Shown: positions 36,097 through 46,198, counted from the stretch's first letter. The stretch: DNA of 64,000 nt from Chryseobacterium angstadtii (GCF_001045465.1 NZ_LFND01000002.1:248001-312000), one strand, 5' to 3'. Translations and numbers: made by a program. The notes: generated from the sequence alone by a model not told the origin.

Positions 36097-37120
36097 TAGT
36101 TTTATCTTTTGAGGTATTCTCAAGATTATTTATTCTTCGTACAATTTCAGTAAAATTCCTGAAATGAACATAGTTTCTAAGATAGTCGTTATAACTTATC
36201 GCCGGAGATCCGTAGAGTGTTTCTTTATCATTAACACTTGAATTCACGCCACTCTGAGCCTGAATTTTAACCTGATTTCCGATTTTGATATGTCCTACTA
36301 CTCCTACCTGTCCGCCAATCTGGTTCCAGTCTCCAATGGTAGTAGAGCCTGCAATTCCTGCCTGAGCTGCAATCACATTGTTCTGTCCGATTTTCACATT
36401 ATGGGCAATCTGGATCAGGTTGTCGATCTTCGTTCCTTTTCCAATGATGGTAGAACCAATAGTAGCTCTGTCGATACTGCAGTTTGATCCGATTTCCACA
36501 TCGTCTTCGATGATCACATTTCCAAGCTGAGGAATTTTTTTGAATCCTTCAGCGGTAGGCTGAAATCCGAATCCATCGCCACCCACTACGGTATTGGAAT
36601 GAATCACACAGTTGTCACCGATAATACAGTAGTCGTAGATTCTGGCGCCACTGTCTATTTTACAGTTTTTACCGATCTTTACTCCTTTACCGATGTACAC
36701 ATGCGGATAAATCTGCGAACCTTCCCCGATCCTGGCTTTTTCCGAAACATAAGTAAATGCTCCGATGTAAGCCTTTTCACCGATCACTGCAGTATCATGA
36801 ATAGAAGAACCGGTTTCGATTCCTTCTTTTCTGCCCTGCATTTCCTGGTACAGATTCATTAAGATCTGAAAAGAAAGGTATGCATCCTTTACCACAATTA
36901 AGGTAGGATTATAAGTAACTTTATCAATAAGTTTTTCCGAAACAATAATAACGGAGCATTTTGAGGTATCTAAAAAATGAGAAAACCGATCCTGTGCAAT
37001 AAAAGAAAGATGCCCTGATTCACCATTCTCAATTGGTGAAACCCCTGTAATAACCGTACTTTCGTCGCCTATTATCTGTCCGTCAATAAAACTTGCAATT
37101 TGCGAAGCTGTAAATTCCAT
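36089..37120 (-). CDS. lpxD: UDP-3-O-acylglucosamine N-acyltransferase
   Basis: 343 residues from ATG 37120. It has the uridine-binding N-domain (about 1-95), the hexapeptide helix (about 100-320) with '[16 protein letters not shown]' and catalytic-type His in '[16 protein letters not shown]', and a short C-terminal helix. It adds the second 3-hydroxyacyl chain to UDP-acyl-GlcN. The start was chosen because TATCTTTG (37127-37134) ends 6 bp before it, whereas the further codon at 37129 is inside that box. It heads the lpxD-lpxC/fabZ-lpxA run. Confidence 0.93.
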   Translation of the reverse strand: MEFTASQIASFIDGQIIGDESTVITGVSPIENGESGHLSFIAQDRFSHFLDTSKCSVIIVSEKLIDKVTYNPTLIVVKDAYLSFQILMNLYQEMQGRKEGIETGSSIHDTAVIGEKAYIGAFTYVSEKARIGEGSQIYPHVYIGKGVKIGKNCKIDSGARIYDYCIIGDNCVIHSNTVVGGDGFGFQPTAEGFKKIPQLGNVIIEDDVEIGSNCSIDRATIGSTIIGKGTKIDNLIQIAHNVKIGQNNVIAAQAGIAGSTTIGDWNQIGGQVGVVGHIKIGNQVKIQAQSGVNSSVNDKETLYGSPAISYNDYLRNYVHFRNFTEIVRRINNLENTSKDKTNE

Positions 37121-37126
37121 ATTCTG

Positions 37127-37134
37127 CAAAGATA
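37127..37134 (-). promoter_or_regulatory. -7 box of the lpx operon
   Basis: TATCTTTG on the minus strand, 6 bp before the lpxD ATG; a leaderless transcript is predicted. Confidence 0.55.
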
Positions 37135-37192
37135 AGAAATTCTGTAATTCGCAAACATTTTTTGGTTTTCGGAACGTGAATTTTAATATTAT

Positions 37193-38419
37193 TTAAGAAA
37201 TTATCTGGGAAATATCTCTTGGAAAAGTAAGAATATATCTGGCTGTCTTATGAACCATAAGCCCCGACAGCAGCTGGTCCTGCGACTCTTCCAACCTTAT
37301 TTTTTTACCGCCTTTCTGAAGCAGATAAATTGGCTGTCTTTCGGTATCGTACGGCAATAATTTTCTTTTTATTTCATGTACAAGCTCCTTTCCATTATCA
37401 ATTCCAAAAAAATCATTGGTATTTTTTATTTTTTCTTCAATAAATTCTTTTTCAAAAGGATGGGTTGAGATAACGGTTTTCGGAAGGTTTCTCTGGATCA
37501 CACACCGGCACCAGTAAGAGAGAATAAAGTCTTCCGAATTCTGCCAGGATTTCATGGCATGAATTATATCATTATCGTCAAGTTGGGTAAAACGGTAAAT
37601 ATCTTCATCGGTGGCTGAAGTTTTTGCGCGGTGTAGGAAATAGGTCAGGTTTTCGCCTGCCGGAAGCTCCATACCCTGGGAAACCAGATATTTTGCTCTT
37701 TCCAAAATCTTCACCAAAAGAAATTCTGCCAGTGCAGAGGTTTTATGATAATACACCTGCCAGTACATGAACATTCTTGCGGTGAGGAAATTTTCAATGG
37801 AATAGACTCCTTTGGCATCTATGACCAGTTCGCCTTCACTGCAAACATTCATCATGGAAATAATTCTCTGGGTATTAATATTTCCTTCAGAAACGCCTGT
37901 AAAAAAACTGTCTCTGTTCAGATAATCCAGTCTGTCTACATCCAGCTGAGACGAAATAAGCTGATTGAAAAACTTGCGGTGGTATTTTCCCTGAAACATT
38001 TCAATAGCTACGGAAAGCTGCCCGTTGAATTCTTCATTCAATTTATTCATCAGGAGCAGCGAAAGTTTTTCATGATGCCAGTCGTCCATCAGCATATTTT
38101 CAAGAGCATGGGAAAATGGTCCGTGCCCGATATCGTGCATCAATATGGCAAGCATGGCTCCTTTTTCTTCTTCTTCAGAGATCTTAATCCCTTTCTGGCG
38201 CAATGTTTCAAGTGCCGTGAACATAAGATGCATGGCTCCCAAAGCATGGTGAAATCTTGTATGGGTTGCTCCCGGGAAGATTAGATTCAGAAGTCCGGTC
38301 TGCCCAATTCTTCGGAGTCTCTGAAAATAAGGATGTTCTATAACGTCAAATAAAATTTCGTGTGGGATTCTGATGAAACCATGAACAGGGTCGTTGATGA
38401 TCTTTAGCTTGTTCTGCAT
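37193..38419 (-). CDS. HD-domain phosphohydrolase (dNTPase-like)
   Basis: 408 residues from ATG 38419. 'IINDPVHGFIRI' opens the family; the HD metal motif appears as 'TRFHHALGAMH' (first His), 'MLAILMHDIGHGPFSHALE' (HD pair) and a distal Asp in 'DVDRLDYLNRDS'. These belong to the SAMHD1/dGTPase-like YdhJ group and likely remove triphosphate from dNTPs. The start at 38419 is supported by the TAACTTTG box at 38441-38448, which lies on the ATG at 38443. It is upstream of lpxD on the same strand. Confidence 0.88.
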   Translation of the reverse strand: MQNKLKIINDPVHGFIRIPHEILFDVIEHPYFQRLRRIGQTGLLNLIFPGATHTRFHHALGAMHLMFTALETLRQKGIKISEEEEKGAMLAILMHDIGHGPFSHALENMLMDDWHHEKLSLLLMNKLNEEFNGQLSVAIEMFQGKYHRKFFNQLISSQLDVDRLDYLNRDSFFTGVSEGNINTQRIISMMNVCSEGELVIDAKGVYSIENFLTARMFMYWQVYYHKTSALAEFLLVKILERAKYLVSQGMELPAGENLTYFLHRAKTSATDEDIYRFTQLDDNDIIHAMKSWQNSEDFILSYWCRCVIQRNLPKTVISTHPFEKEFIEEKIKNTNDFFGIDNGKELVHEIKRKLLPYDTERQPIYLLQKGGKKIRLEESQDQLLSGLMVHKTARYILTFPRDISQIIS

Positions 38420-38440
38420 TGAAACGTCGGTATTAGTAAA

Positions 38441-38448
38441 CAAAGTTA
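38441..38448 (-). promoter_or_regulatory. -7 box of the HD hydrolase gene
   Basis: TAACTTTG on the minus strand, 21 bp before ATG 38419. Confidence 0.55.
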
Positions 38449-38637
38449 GGGATTTTAAATTTTAGCATAATTATAATTTTCGTTCATAATCATCTTACAA
38501 TTAATTGAAAATCTAAAAAATATTCCGATTGAATCGGCCTGTTTCATTAAATTTAAGTATATTAATCTTTATAAATTACTATAGTGATTAATTGATTAAT
38601 ACAGAGCTTAATTACTTTTCATACAACACCCGAACTT

Positions 38638-39411
38638 ATGAGTGACAAAAAATTCAATATCGCTATTCTTATTGACGGTGATAATGCCCAGGCAAAATTA
38701 TTAAAAGAAACGATTGAAGAGGTTTCAAAATATGGCAAAGCTACAATCAGAAGAATTTATGGAGACTGGACTTCTCAAGGGATGAATTCCTGGAAAGACC
38801 TTGTGAATCTCTATTCCATCAATCCTATTCAAAAATTCTCGTATACCAGCGGAAAAAATTCAACGGATGGCGCTATGATTATTGACGCCATGGATATTCT
38901 GCACGGGAAAAGTGTGGAGGGATTCTGTATTGTTTCTAGTGACAGCGATTATACCGGATTGGCCAAAAGGATTCGTGAGGAAGGGCTTTTCGTGATGGGT
39001 ATAGGCGAGAAAAAAACACCGGAAGCTTTTGTAAAGTCATGTGATATATTTACCTATACTGAAAACATTACACCTAAAGCAAAAAAAGAAGGAAAAACCG
39101 AGACCAAGAAAGTCAAGGAAAATAAAACTGAAGGTGCTGCCAAAAAAGAAGTTCCAAGTCCTAAAACTCCTGATCCTGAAACTTTTCTTTCCAAAAAAGA
39201 TGAGGAAACGATTTCAAAAGCATTTGAAATTTCTGCGAATGAAAATGACATGGCCTTTATTTCAACACTGGGTACGAATATCAGAAAGATAGATCCCAGC
39301 TTTGATTCAAGAACGTATGGATACTCTACTCTATCCAAATTATTTGATGATCTGCCTCACTTTGAAGTGGTGAGAAATGAAACCAATCATCCTTTATTGA
39401 AAAGGAAATAA
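38638..39411 (+). CDS. NYN-domain nuclease-like protein with LOTUS/OST-HTH domain
   Basis: 257 residues. The N-terminal NYN (PIN-like) domain (about 5-140) has the acidic residues 'ILIDGDNAQ', 'DGAMIIDAMD' and 'VSSDSDYTGLAKRIREEG' typical of LabA/limkain-type RNases. A Lys/Glu-rich linker (about 145-185) leads to an OST-HTH/LOTUS domain (about 188-257). The fold suggests an RNA-binding ribonuclease. It has no partner in the window. Confidence 0.88.
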   Translation: MSDKKFNIAILIDGDNAQAKLLKETIEEVSKYGKATIRRIYGDWTSQGMNSWKDLVNLYSINPIQKFSYTSGKNSTDGAMIIDAMDILHGKSVEGFCIVSSDSDYTGLAKRIREEGLFVMGIGEKKTPEAFVKSCDIFTYTENITPKAKKEGKTETKKVKENKTEGAAKKEVPSPKTPDPETFLSKKDEETISKAFEISANENDMAFISTLGTNIRKIDPSFDSRTYGYSTLSKLFDDLPHFEVVRNETNHPLLKRK

Positions 39412-39465
39412 AATATCATGTATCAATCCTGTTCCATTATCTGTAAAGCTTACATAGTTCTAAGC

Positions 39466-39497
39466 TTTGCGTGATATTGGTTTTACATTTACCTTTG
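39466..39497 (+). promoter_or_regulatory. Promoter of the S41 peptidase gene
   Basis: TTTG (39466-39469), 20 bp, then TACCTTTG (39490-39497): a complete Bacteroidota promoter. The start must lie downstream, which fixes ATG 39524 over 39467. Confidence 0.7.
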
Positions 39498-39523
39498 ATC
39501 ACTTTAATCAACTCAGTCCCTTA

Positions 39524-41167
39524 ATGAAAAGTTTATTCGTTTTCATCATTACCTTTTTAAGCATTAATTTTTCTGCACAGGCTCTATCCGAAACTCAAAA
39601 ACTGGAATCGCTGTGTAAAGTCTGGGGATTTTTAAAGTATTACCATCCAAATGTTGCCAATGGAGATTTTGACTGGGACCAGCAGCTGTTTCAAAAAATA
39701 AACAGTCTTGACAAAATTCACGATAAAGACCAGCTTAACAGATTATATTCTGACTGGATTCAGAGTCTCGGGAAGGTAAGTGAATGTAAAAAATGTTCAA
39801 AAACAGATAAGGAAAAGACTTATTTTCTCCGGAATTTTGATCTCAACTGGATGAATGATCCTCTTTTATTTACGGAACAGGTCAGCCAACAGCTTCATTT
39901 TATTGAAAGTAACAGAAATCTCGGAAGCAGCCATTATTTTGGAAAGGGAGGGAAAAAGGTTTATTTCAGGAATGAAAATTCATATGGTGCAACATTCACT
40001 TCGAAACAGGTCAGCCTTCTGGAACTCTTCAGATACTGGAATCTGGTTGAATATTTCTTTCCGTATAAATATCAGACTGATCAGAACTGGAATGATGTTT
40101 TAAAAGAAATGATTCCGAAATTTCTTGCAGTCACTGATGATGAAAGTTATCATCTTACTCTTGCCGAGCTGGTGACAAAAGTTGATGATTCTCATGCATT
40201 TTTATATTCACCATTAATCAATTCCAGCCAATACGGAAGGAGAAAGGTTCCGATAGAATATATGTATGCAGAAGGGAAACTGGTTGTCACTACAATCATC
40301 AACAACAGATTCAATGAAGAAACTCCTTTAAAAACGGGTGATATTATTTATGATGTCAATGGCAGAACGATTCCTCAAATGGTCAACAGCCTGGGCAAAT
40401 ATGTTCCGGCTTCCAATTCCTGGGGAAAGATTAACAAGGTAAAAAATCTTCTCCTTTTCAGCAATCAAGATTCTATCAGCATAAAAATTGAACGAAACGG
40501 TGAGAATCTGAGTATGATGGCTAAAACTTATCTGCTTAAAGATATTCTATGGGAAAAGCCTGCTGTTCAGGAAAAGTGGAAATTTCTGGATGCGGCTCAA
40601 AAAACGGGTTATGTCAATATGGGAATTATTGAAAAGAGTGATCTGGATGATATGTATGAGGATTTAAAATCTACCGAATCTATTATTTTTGACCTCAGAA
40701 ACTATCCCAAAATGACTATTTTTCCGCTTAGCAGAATGATTCTCCCTGACCAATCTATTTATTATCAGTTTAATTTTCCGGAGACAGATTATCCAGGTAA
40801 ATTTTACAGCTCAAAAAACAGTATCGGTAAAAAGAATCCGGAGTATTACAAAGGGAATGTCATTGTTCTGGCAGACGAAAATACCCAGAGCCAAGCAGAA
40901 ACCACCACCATGATGTTCAAGCAGCATCCGAGGGCAAAAGTAATCGGGAGCAATACTTCAGGGGCGAATGGTGATATTATCCGTTTTAAAATTGCAGATC
41001 TGGACACTTGCTTTACGGGGCTTGGCGCTTATTATCCTGACGGAAGGGAAACCCAAAGGATAGGAATTGTCCCGGATATTCTGATAAAACCTACTGTAAA
41101 AGGTATAAAGGAAGGAAAAGATGAAGTTCTGGAAAGAGCTTTACAATACATTAAAGAAGGAAACTGA
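39524..41167 (+). CDS. S41-family peptidase (tail-specific protease fold)
   Basis: 547 residues from ATG 39524, with a signal peptide ending at SAQ. An N-terminal tricorn-type helical part, a PDZ-like region ('GDIIYDVNGRTI', near residue 280) and the S41 domain, in which 'VLADENTQSQAETTTM' holds the nucleophile Ser near residue 455 and 'GSNTSGANGD' closes the site. Probably a periplasmic or surface serine peptidase. The substrate is unknown. Confidence 0.85.
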   Translation: MKSLFVFIITFLSINFSAQALSETQKLESLCKVWGFLKYYHPNVANGDFDWDQQLFQKINSLDKIHDKDQLNRLYSDWIQSLGKVSECKKCSKTDKEKTYFLRNFDLNWMNDPLLFTEQVSQQLHFIESNRNLGSSHYFGKGGKKVYFRNENSYGATFTSKQVSLLELFRYWNLVEYFFPYKYQTDQNWNDVLKEMIPKFLAVTDDESYHLTLAELVTKVDDSHAFLYSPLINSSQYGRRKVPIEYMYAEGKLVVTTIINNRFNEETPLKTGDIIYDVNGRTIPQMVNSLGKYVPASNSWGKINKVKNLLLFSNQDSISIKIERNGENLSMMAKTYLLKDILWEKPAVQEKWKFLDAAQKTGYVNMGIIEKSDLDDMYEDLKSTESIIFDLRNYPKMTIFPLSRMILPDQSIYYQFNFPETDYPGKFYSSKNSIGKKNPEYYKGNVIVLADENTQSQAETTTMMFKQHPRAKVIGSNTSGANGDIIRFKIADLDTCFTGLGAYYPDGRETQRIGIVPDILIKPTVKGIKEGKDEVLERALQYIKEGN

Positions 41168-41334
41168 TTGATTTAAAGAAATCCCATAAAACAAACACAC
41201 TAACACACAGCTACTTGAGATAAAATTTCATTCATTTTTCATACCTGTTGTAAGGATTGTACCTGGGTTACGACTACGTTTTAAAGAATTAACATTAAAG
41301 TTCTTTATCCAGTTTAACCAATAAAGCAATATTT

Positions 41335-42375
41335 ATGAAAAATTATTATTTTACTCAATCTGCGAATTTAAAAGCCCTGTTTCTGTTTCTAGGCTTGACA
41401 TCCATCTATTCATGTAGTAATGACAATGAAAGTAACATGTCTGACACCTCAAAAAAAATTGAGGAAAAGGTGGTTATTGCCAATCGAAATGCCGGCAGCC
41501 TAAGTTTTATAGATGCCAACACGAATGTCATTACAAAAACGCTGTCTATTCCGAACTCTAATCCTATGTATGTAGTGTATGTTCCCAAAACTGACAGAAT
41601 TTATGCAGGTGACCGAGGGGGAAAGAAAATTCATGTCATCCATCCAAAAACCCAGGAAGTCGAAAGTTCAATCAATGTTGGGGACGGGGTTTTTCACATG
41701 TGGGCAGACGGACAGGGAAAAGAACTTTGGGTAATGAATGACATTGACAATACAATCTCAGTCATCAATCTTAGTACAAACTCCGTTACCAAGACCATCA
41801 ACGTAGATCTGAAGCCTCATGATGTATTTTTAACGCAAGACGGATCCACAGCTTATGTTTCCGTATTTACCGACAGTCCTACTTCTGACAAGATTTACAA
41901 ATATTCTACCTCTACTTATACAAAGACAGGAGAAGCCAGTGTAGGAAAAGATCCTCATTTATTCCATGCCAATAACAGGTTGTTTGTTGCCTGCCAGTCA
42001 GGAAAATTATATACGCTCGACTCCAATACTTTAAACTCAATTTCAGAAAAAGATTATACGGGTGCTCACGGAATTTATCCTTCTCCTGATTACAGTAAGC
42101 TTTTCGTGAGTAATATAACAGGAGGTCAGTTGTATTCGATCACTTCTTCAACGGGTGATCCGATAAGCGGCCCAACAACTTCTCCCACTGCAACACCTCA
42201 TAATATTGTCATCAATGATAAAGGAAGTAAAATGTTTGTTACCCATTCGGGAGCTGCTGCCAATACTGTTTCAATTTATGATATCAATCCACTTGGCGGA
42301 ATAACTTATTCCACATCTGTTACGGCAGGAACAAATCCTTTTGGACTGACTTATTACAAAAGAGAAATCAACTAA
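41335..42375 (+). CDS. YncE-like beta-propeller lipoprotein
   Basis: 346 residues. The signal peptide carries the lipobox SIYSC (Cys 27). From about residue 45 come YVTN/YncE-type repeats ('VVIANRNAGSLSFIDANTNVI', 'NTISVINLSTNSVTKTI') that form a seven-blade beta-propeller. Such proteins sit outside the inner membrane and may bind metal, DNA or peptides; no catalytic residues are expected. A thioredoxin-like protein follows after 18 bp. Confidence 0.85.
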   Translation: MKNYYFTQSANLKALFLFLGLTSIYSCSNDNESNMSDTSKKIEEKVVIANRNAGSLSFIDANTNVITKTLSIPNSNPMYVVYVPKTDRIYAGDRGGKKIHVIHPKTQEVESSINVGDGVFHMWADGQGKELWVMNDIDNTISVINLSTNSVTKTINVDLKPHDVFLTQDGSTAYVSVFTDSPTSDKIYKYSTSTYTKTGEASVGKDPHLFHANNRLFVACQSGKLYTLDSNTLNSISEKDYTGAHGIYPSPDYSKLFVSNITGGQLYSITSSTGDPISGPTTSPTATPHNIVINDKGSKMFVTHSGAAANTVSIYDINPLGGITYSTSVTAGTNPFGLTYYKREIN

Positions 42376-42393
42376 CCTTTAAAAGTCACTGTT

Positions 42394-42933
42394 ATGTTTA
42401 AAGCCTATTGGGAAAAGGGTATTTCATTTAATGCCTATGTTGATACGATAAAGCAAAAAAAGGAATTTTCAGAAAAACATTTACTTTCTCATCAAAGGAT
42501 ACATCATGCACTGGAAAATTATGGTCCTTCAACTGACCAGCAGCAACATCTGCAAAAGAAAAATTTTTCAGGAAAGATATTGATTATTGCAGAAGGCTGG
42601 TGTGGAGACTGTAACCAGGCAATTCCAGTGATACATAAGTCTTTCGGTACCCAAAACTCTGTAAAAATACTTTACCGGGATGAAAACCCGGATTTGATGC
42701 AGCAGTTTCTAACCAACGGAAACATGGCGATCCCTATTGTGATTTTTCTGAATGACCAGAATAGGCCCGTATTTCATTGGGGACCCAGGCCAAAACATGG
42801 TATCGAAATCTTATCAAAACATAAAAACAATAATGAAAATTTCTCAAAGGAACTTTTCCTTTCCGAACTTCATGCTTATTATGAAAGCAATAAAGGGAAT
42901 GATATTATTGATGAAATCATTTCTCTTTTATAG
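42394..42933 (+). CDS. Thioredoxin-like protein with WCGDC site
   Basis: 179 residues without signal peptide. A helical N-terminus (about 1-50) precedes a thioredoxin fold with 'EGWCGDCNQAIPVI' (CxxC), a redox site near residue 70, and the cis-Pro equivalent in 'MAIPIVIFL'. Probably a cytoplasmic thiol oxidoreductase. It may be co-transcribed with the upstream propeller lipoprotein; no functional link is known. Confidence 0.85.
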   Translation: MFKAYWEKGISFNAYVDTIKQKKEFSEKHLLSHQRIHHALENYGPSTDQQQHLQKKNFSGKILIIAEGWCGDCNQAIPVIHKSFGTQNSVKILYRDENPDLMQQFLTNGNMAIPIVIFLNDQNRPVFHWGPRPKHGIEILSKHKNNNENFSKELFLSELHAYYESNKGNDIIDEIISLL

Positions 42934-43166
42934 CAATCTGTAACCTCTTTTCCGATATAATTAATACCCGTTTTTCAAATAATTATTTTCTTTATAAAAA
43001 ATGATTATTTAATCCTCTAAAAATTATATATTCATTGTTGATTATTATTAGTGAAACCGCAAGAATTCGTTTTAACTAATATTTAACTTTTATTGTCTCT
43101 AATTTGTGAGATTTTAAAAGGAATTGGTCAACATTTTGATGCAATAACCATGTAAAAAAATAAATT

Positions 43167-44711
43167 ATGTCGGAAAAGATATTATGGATAGATGATGAAA
43201 TAGATTTACTCAAACCCCATATCGTATTTTTAGAAAAAAAAGGCTACCAGGTAACGCCTGTTAATAATGTGAACGAGGCTCTGGAGCTTATGGATTCCGA
43301 GAAATTTGCATTAACGCTTATTGATGAAAATATGCCCGGCATTTCCGGATTGGAAGCTATTCCTATGATCAAAGACAAAGATAACTCTTTGAAGATCGTT
43401 ATGGTAACCAAAAGTGAGGAAGAGCATATTATGGAAGAAGCCATCGGATCCCAGATCGCGGACTACATCCTTAAACCTGTAAATCCCAACCAGATTTTAT
43501 TATCGCTTAAAAAGAATCTACAACAGGATAATCTTGTAGAACAGAAAACGATTCTCCAGTACCAGCAGGAATTCAGAAACCTGTCGATGGAACTTTCCTA
43601 TATCAGAACGTATCAGGAATGGGCGGAGTATTATAAGAAGATCCTAAGCTGGGAGATTAAATTTGATAAAGTAGCGGATAATGAGTTTTCCGATCTTTTG
43701 CAGTCGCAGAAAGAGGAAGCGAATATTCAATTTGCCAAGTTCATTGAAAAAAATTACGAAGACTGGCTGACGGATTCTGACAAACCGTTGATGAGCCATA
43801 CTCTATTCAAAGAAAAAGTAAAACCTGAAGTAGAAAAAGAAAAAGTACTGCTTCTTATGGTGGACAATCTCCGCTACGACCAGTGGAAAGTGATTGAGCC
43901 TTTATTTACAAAATATTACAATAAGGTTTCGGAAGACTATTATTACAGTATTCTTCCTACGGCTACGCAATATGCGAGAAACTCTTTCTTTGCAGGTTTA
44001 ATGCCTTCCGAGATTGAAAAACGTTTTCCGGATAAGTGGTTCAATGATAATGAAGAGGGGAATAAAAATGAATTTGAGCGCGACTTCCTGGAAGATCAGA
44101 TGAAGAGAATCGGATTAGGGTCCAAATCAATGAAGTATCTTAAAGTCCTGAATGCAGATTTTGAGCGAAAGATTTACGATGACTTTAATCAACACAAAAA
44201 CAATGACCTTCTTGTGATTGTTTACAACTTTATTGATATCCTGTCGCATGCTAAAACGGACAATCATATTGTAGATCAGCTTATCCGTGATGATAAGACT
44301 TTCAGATCTCTTACTTTTAACTGGTTTGAAAATTCGTCGCTTCTTAAAATCATCAAGACCGCAGCTGAAAACGGCTACAAACTTGTGATCACGACAGACC
44401 ACGGAACTGTTTATGTAAAAAAACCGAGTAAAGTAGTAGGAGACCGTGAAACGTCTACGAATATCCGTTATAAAACAGGAAAAAGTTTAACTTATGACGA
44501 CAGTGATGTTTGGGCGATTACCAATCCTGAAAAGCTGTTTTTACCTAAAGGGAATTTAAGTTCCAAGTATATTTTTGCGAAGAACAATATTTTCCTGGCT
44601 TATCCTAAAAATTATAATCACTTTGTGAATTACTATAAAGAGACTTACCAACATGGAGGAATTTCACTGGAAGAATGTATTATTCCTATCAGCATTTTAG
44701 AACCCAAGTAG
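43167..44711 (+). CDS. porX: PorX-type response regulator with PglZ domain
   Basis: 514 residues. The receiver domain (about 1-120) has the acidic pocket 'WIDDE', the phospho-acceptor Asp 53 ('LIDENMPG') and the conserved Lys in 'YILKPVNP'. The rest is a PglZ-type alkaline-phosphatase-fold domain (about 200-514) with 'LLMVDNLRYDQW', 'PTATQYARNS' and the zinc His/Asp pair 'TTDHGT'. This domain order is that of PorX, the partner of PorY in control of the type IX secretion system genes. A T9SS cargo-like gene is in this window, but PorY is not. Confidence 0.93.
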   Translation: MSEKILWIDDEIDLLKPHIVFLEKKGYQVTPVNNVNEALELMDSEKFALTLIDENMPGISGLEAIPMIKDKDNSLKIVMVTKSEEEHIMEEAIGSQIADYILKPVNPNQILLSLKKNLQQDNLVEQKTILQYQQEFRNLSMELSYIRTYQEWAEYYKKILSWEIKFDKVADNEFSDLLQSQKEEANIQFAKFIEKNYEDWLTDSDKPLMSHTLFKEKVKPEVEKEKVLLLMVDNLRYDQWKVIEPLFTKYYNKVSEDYYYSILPTATQYARNSFFAGLMPSEIEKRFPDKWFNDNEEGNKNEFERDFLEDQMKRIGLGSKSMKYLKVLNADFERKIYDDFNQHKNNDLLVIVYNFIDILSHAKTDNHIVDQLIRDDKTFRSLTFNWFENSSLLKIIKTAAENGYKLVITTDHGTVYVKKPSKVVGDRETSTNIRYKTGKSLTYDDSDVWAITNPEKLFLPKGNLSSKYIFAKNNIFLAYPKNYNHFVNYYKETYQHGGISLEECIIPISILEPK

Positions 44712-44743
44712 TTTTTTTCATAGTTTATTAAATGCTGGGTTCA

Positions 44744-44782
44744 AAGCGGCAAAAATCTTTCGATTTTTGCCGCTTCTTTTTT
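44744..44782 (+). terminator. Terminator of porX
   Basis: AAGCGGCAAAAATC (44744-44757) / GATTTTTGCCGCTT (44762-44775), a 14-bp stem with a TTTC loop and T run. Confidence 0.93.
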
Positions 44783-44852
44783 CAGTTGCTTTTAAGAGTC
44801 TCAAAGAGTTCATATCTTAGCTAAAAGAATATTCATTATATCGTTGACCTAT

Positions 44853-44860
44853 TATATTTG
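44853..44860 (+). promoter_or_regulatory. -7 box of the exonuclease III gene
   Basis: TATATTTG, 78 bp before the ATG at 44939. Confidence 0.45.
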
Positions 44861-44938
44861 TCAGATATCGGATGATGTTATCACTGAATTTATTCCTTCA
44901 AAACACAACGAACAATTTAAAATATTTATAAAGAACTC

Positions 44939-45703
44939 ATGAAGTTAATCACCTATAATGTTAACGGGATCAGAGCTGCCTTTACAAAAGATTTTTTAGG
45001 CTGGCTGAAGACCGCTGATCCGGATATTGCCTGTATCCAGGAGAGCAAGGCGGGAAACGATCAGATTGATATTGAAAGTCTTGAAAAAATAGGCTACCAC
45101 AGTTATTGGCACTCTGCTGTAAGAAAAGGCTACAGCGGGGTTGGAATTGCCTCAAAAATCAAACCTAATCATGTAGAGTACGGATGTGGTATTGAAAGCT
45201 ATGATAACGAAGGCAGGATCATCCGTGCGGATTTTGACGATTACTCAGTAATTTCGGTATATGTTCCTTCTGCGAGTAATATTGAAAGACTGGAATTTAA
45301 AATGCAGTTTTGCCATGATTTCCTGGCTTACATCAAGGAGTTAAGAAAAACGATTCCTAACCTTATTATTTCCGGGGATTTCAATATTTGCCATCAGGCT
45401 ATAGATATTCATGATCCGATCCGTTTAAAGAACGTTTCCGGCTTCCTGCCGATGGAACGGGAATGGATGACGAGTTTTATCGAAGAATGTGAACTGATTG
45501 ACAGTTTCCGTTTTTTTAATAATGAACCTGACAATTATACGTGGTGGAGCTACAGACAAAATTCCAGGGCTAACAACAAAGGCTGGAGACTGGATTATAA
45601 TTTTGCGACCTACACCCTGAAAGATAAATTGTCCAGAGCGGTCATCCTGAAGGAGGCTATGCACTCTGACCACTGCCCTGCTTTGCTGGAACTGAACGTT
45701 TAG
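44939..45703 (+). CDS. xth: Exodeoxyribonuclease III
   Basis: 254 residues of the exonuclease III/APE fold: 'MKLITYNVNGIRAA' at the start, 'CIQESKAG' (metal Glu), 'ISGDFNICHQAIDIHDP' (Asp-Asn pair) and 'MHSDHCPALLEL' (catalytic Asp-His). It repairs abasic sites and removes damaged 3' ends. Single gene with a following terminator. Confidence 0.93.
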   Translation: MKLITYNVNGIRAAFTKDFLGWLKTADPDIACIQESKAGNDQIDIESLEKIGYHSYWHSAVRKGYSGVGIASKIKPNHVEYGCGIESYDNEGRIIRADFDDYSVISVYVPSASNIERLEFKMQFCHDFLAYIKELRKTIPNLIISGDFNICHQAIDIHDPIRLKNVSGFLPMEREWMTSFIEECELIDSFRFFNNEPDNYTWWSYRQNSRANNKGWRLDYNFATYTLKDKLSRAVILKEAMHSDHCPALLELNV

Positions 45704-45714
45704 GAAAGAAAAGC

Positions 45715-45745
45715 AAAAAGCCAGCTGAATCAGCTGGCTTTTTTA
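45715..45745. terminator. Terminator between xth and the RlpA-like gene
   Basis: AAAAAGCCAGCTGA (45715-45728) / TCAGCTGGCTTTTT (45730-45743) with T runs on both sides; useful for convergent genes. Confidence 0.92.
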
Positions 45746-45761
45746 GTTTAAATCATAAATT

Positions 45762-46133
45762 TTAATCGACAATTTCATATTCCACCGGAATTGTACCATG
45801 ACTGATATCTCCGATTTCATCGAACGCAGCTTTAGAAATATCTAAGGCTCTTGATGCATGGAAAGGTCCTCTATCATTAATCTTCACTATCACCTGTTTT
45901 CCATTGTTCAGATTGGTAACTTTAATATTAGTCCCAAAAGGAAGCGTTCTGTTTGCAGCGGTGAACTTTGAGTTACTAAAGATCTCTCCGCTAGCTGTTT
46001 TTCTACCATTAAATTTATCGTGGTAGTACGATGCATAACTTGTTTTCTTCGCATCTAAGGTATTTGCTGTAAAAGAGTAAACACCCAGGGTTGAAATCAT
46101 CATTATGATTACGAGAATGAATCTTTTCATCAT
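45762..46133 (-). CDS. RlpA-like double-psi beta-barrel protein
   Basis: 123 residues. The signal peptide covers about residues 1-24. The DPBB domain carries 'ASYYHDKFNGRKTASGE', 'NRTLPFGTNI' and 'NDRGPFHASRALDISKAAF', matching RlpA with the catalytic His/Asp pair. It lacks the SPOR domain of full-length RlpA. It probably acts on peptidoglycan or binds it. Two tandem ATGs (46133, 46130). A TACTTTTG box lies 26 bp upstream. Confidence 0.88.
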   Translation of the reverse strand: MMKRFILVIIMMISTLGVYSFTANTLDAKKTSYASYYHDKFNGRKTASGEIFSNSKFTAANRTLPFGTNIKVTNLNNGKQVIVKINDRGPFHASRALDISKAAFDEIGDISHGTIPVEYEIVD

Positions 46134-46159
46134 CTTGAATTTTATTGGTTTTGACGGAG

Positions 46160-46167
46160 CAAAAGTA
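46160..46167 (-). promoter_or_regulatory. -7 box of the RlpA-like gene
   Basis: TACTTTTG on the minus strand, 26 bp before the ATG. Confidence 0.5.
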
Positions 46168-46198
46168 TAAGGAATGTTCTAAAGTCCCTACTCCATAT

